Of a DNA stretch of 56,566 nt, positions 56,325-56,566 are shown one piece after another (the first letter of the stretch is position 1; each line of letters begins with the position of its first letter). The notes beneath the pieces were generated by a model, which worked only from the letters and a program-made list of their open reading frames with translations, was not told the DNA's origin and ran no database searches. Location of the stretch: the NCBI GenBank assembly GCA_028689015.1, contig JAQTXC010000011.1, forward strand, positions 1 to 56,566, written 5' to 3'. A program made the translations under genes and the position numbers. Origin of the DNA: Dechloromonas sp. GTDB lineage: Bacteria; Pseudomonadota; Gammaproteobacteria; Burkholderiales; Rhodocyclaceae.

Positions 56325-56566
56325 TTACTTCTTCTCGACCATGGCCTTGCCGGCCTCGGCCGCACCCTTGACAACCTCGGCACCGGCCTTGACCGCTTCG
56401 GCACCCGACTTGACCGCTTCGGCACCCACCGCCGTCGCCGCACCCGCCACCGCCTGCGCTGCGCCCTTGACTTCAGCAACAGCTTCCTTCACCGCGACCT
56501 CAGCCGGGCTACCGCCCAGGGTTTCAACGTAGGACAAGCTACCGCCCTGATATTGATAAATCGAAA
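56325..56566 (-). CDS. 3' end of a gene upstream of livH (possible LivK-type binding protein)
   Basis: Partial gene: the open frame runs off the right edge, and only about 80 C-terminal residues are seen. The first part, SIYQYQGGSLSYVETLGG, resembles the end of periplasmic branched-chain amino-acid binding proteins, which fits the place directly before livH. The remaining 60 or so residues are an Ala/Lys/Glu/Val-rich tail with near-repeats of EAVKSGAEAVKAGAEVVKG character, predicted to form an amphipathic helix and unlike normal LivK ends. The identity is tentative. Confidence 0.5.
   Translation of the reverse strand, partial: SIYQYQGGSLSYVETLGGSPAEVAVKEAVAEVKGAAQAVAGAATAVGAEAVKSGAEAVKAGAEVVKGAAEAGKAMVEKK

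Overview
The window reads as a chromosomal segment of a betaproteobacterium, most likely a member of the Rhodocyclales (Dechloromonas/Azonexus-like). The grounds are the betaproteobacterial gene order tRNA-Tyr, tRNA-Gly, tRNA-Thr, tuf, tRNA-Trp, secE, nusG, rplKAJL, rpoBC, rpsLG, fusA, tuf, S10, spc and alpha operons, plus the respiratory and signalling genes that follow. The genus is an inference from gene content and order only; no database search was possible.

Region 1 (1-31760, all on the minus strand) is the transcription and translation super-cluster. Read in the direction of transcription it starts at a near-consensus sigma-70 promoter at 31731-31759. It then runs through three tRNAs, tuf copy 2, tRNA-Trp, secE-nusG, rplKA, rplJL, rpoBC, rpsL-rpsG-fusA-tuf copy 1, the S10 operon (rpsJ to rpsQ), the spc operon (rplN to rpmJ, including secY and infA) and the start of the alpha operon (rpsM, rpsK, rpsD, rpoA). 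rplQ would be expected just past the left edge. Sub-operon borders carry hairpins: an attenuator-like hairpin between rplL and rpoB, a long GC hairpin after rpoC, hairpins between rpsL and rpsG and between tuf and rpsJ, and a U-tailed terminator between rpsQ and rplN whose loop spells a consensus -10 box.

Region 2 (31770-44081) is housekeeping and metabolism. It holds a periplasmic c-type cytochrome with a clear promoter and terminator, a LysE-type exporter overlapping ilvD, a divergent lgt, a VOC-fold protein, an unrecognised 253-residue protein closed by a strong terminator, htpX divergent from a NhaR-type LysR regulator, then dacC, a D-amino-acid-type aminotransferase, a DUF493 protein, lipB and lipA. 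The last five link peptidoglycan/D-amino-acid metabolism to lipoate synthesis. Three small, mostly exported proteins follow on the other strand.

Region 3 (44089-48981) contains a 4-hydroxybutyrate/acetate-type CoA-transferase, an RlmL-type rRNA methyltransferase, a HemJ-type membrane protein overlapping an SDR-fold protein, and a divergent ferredoxin-NAD(P)H reductase.

Region 4 (48962-56566, minus strand) is a branched-chain amino-acid ABC transporter (livHMGF). It is preceded by the 3' end of what may be its substrate-binding protein and followed within 63 bases by a complete siaABCD signalling module: sensor PP2C phosphatase, kinase, phospho-switch protein and diguanylate cyclase. No terminator is visible between livF and siaA, so transport and c-di-GMP signalling may be co-expressed. 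No CRISPR array, insertion sequence, prophage or rRNA gene was seen, and no gene-free stretch exceeds 300 bases.
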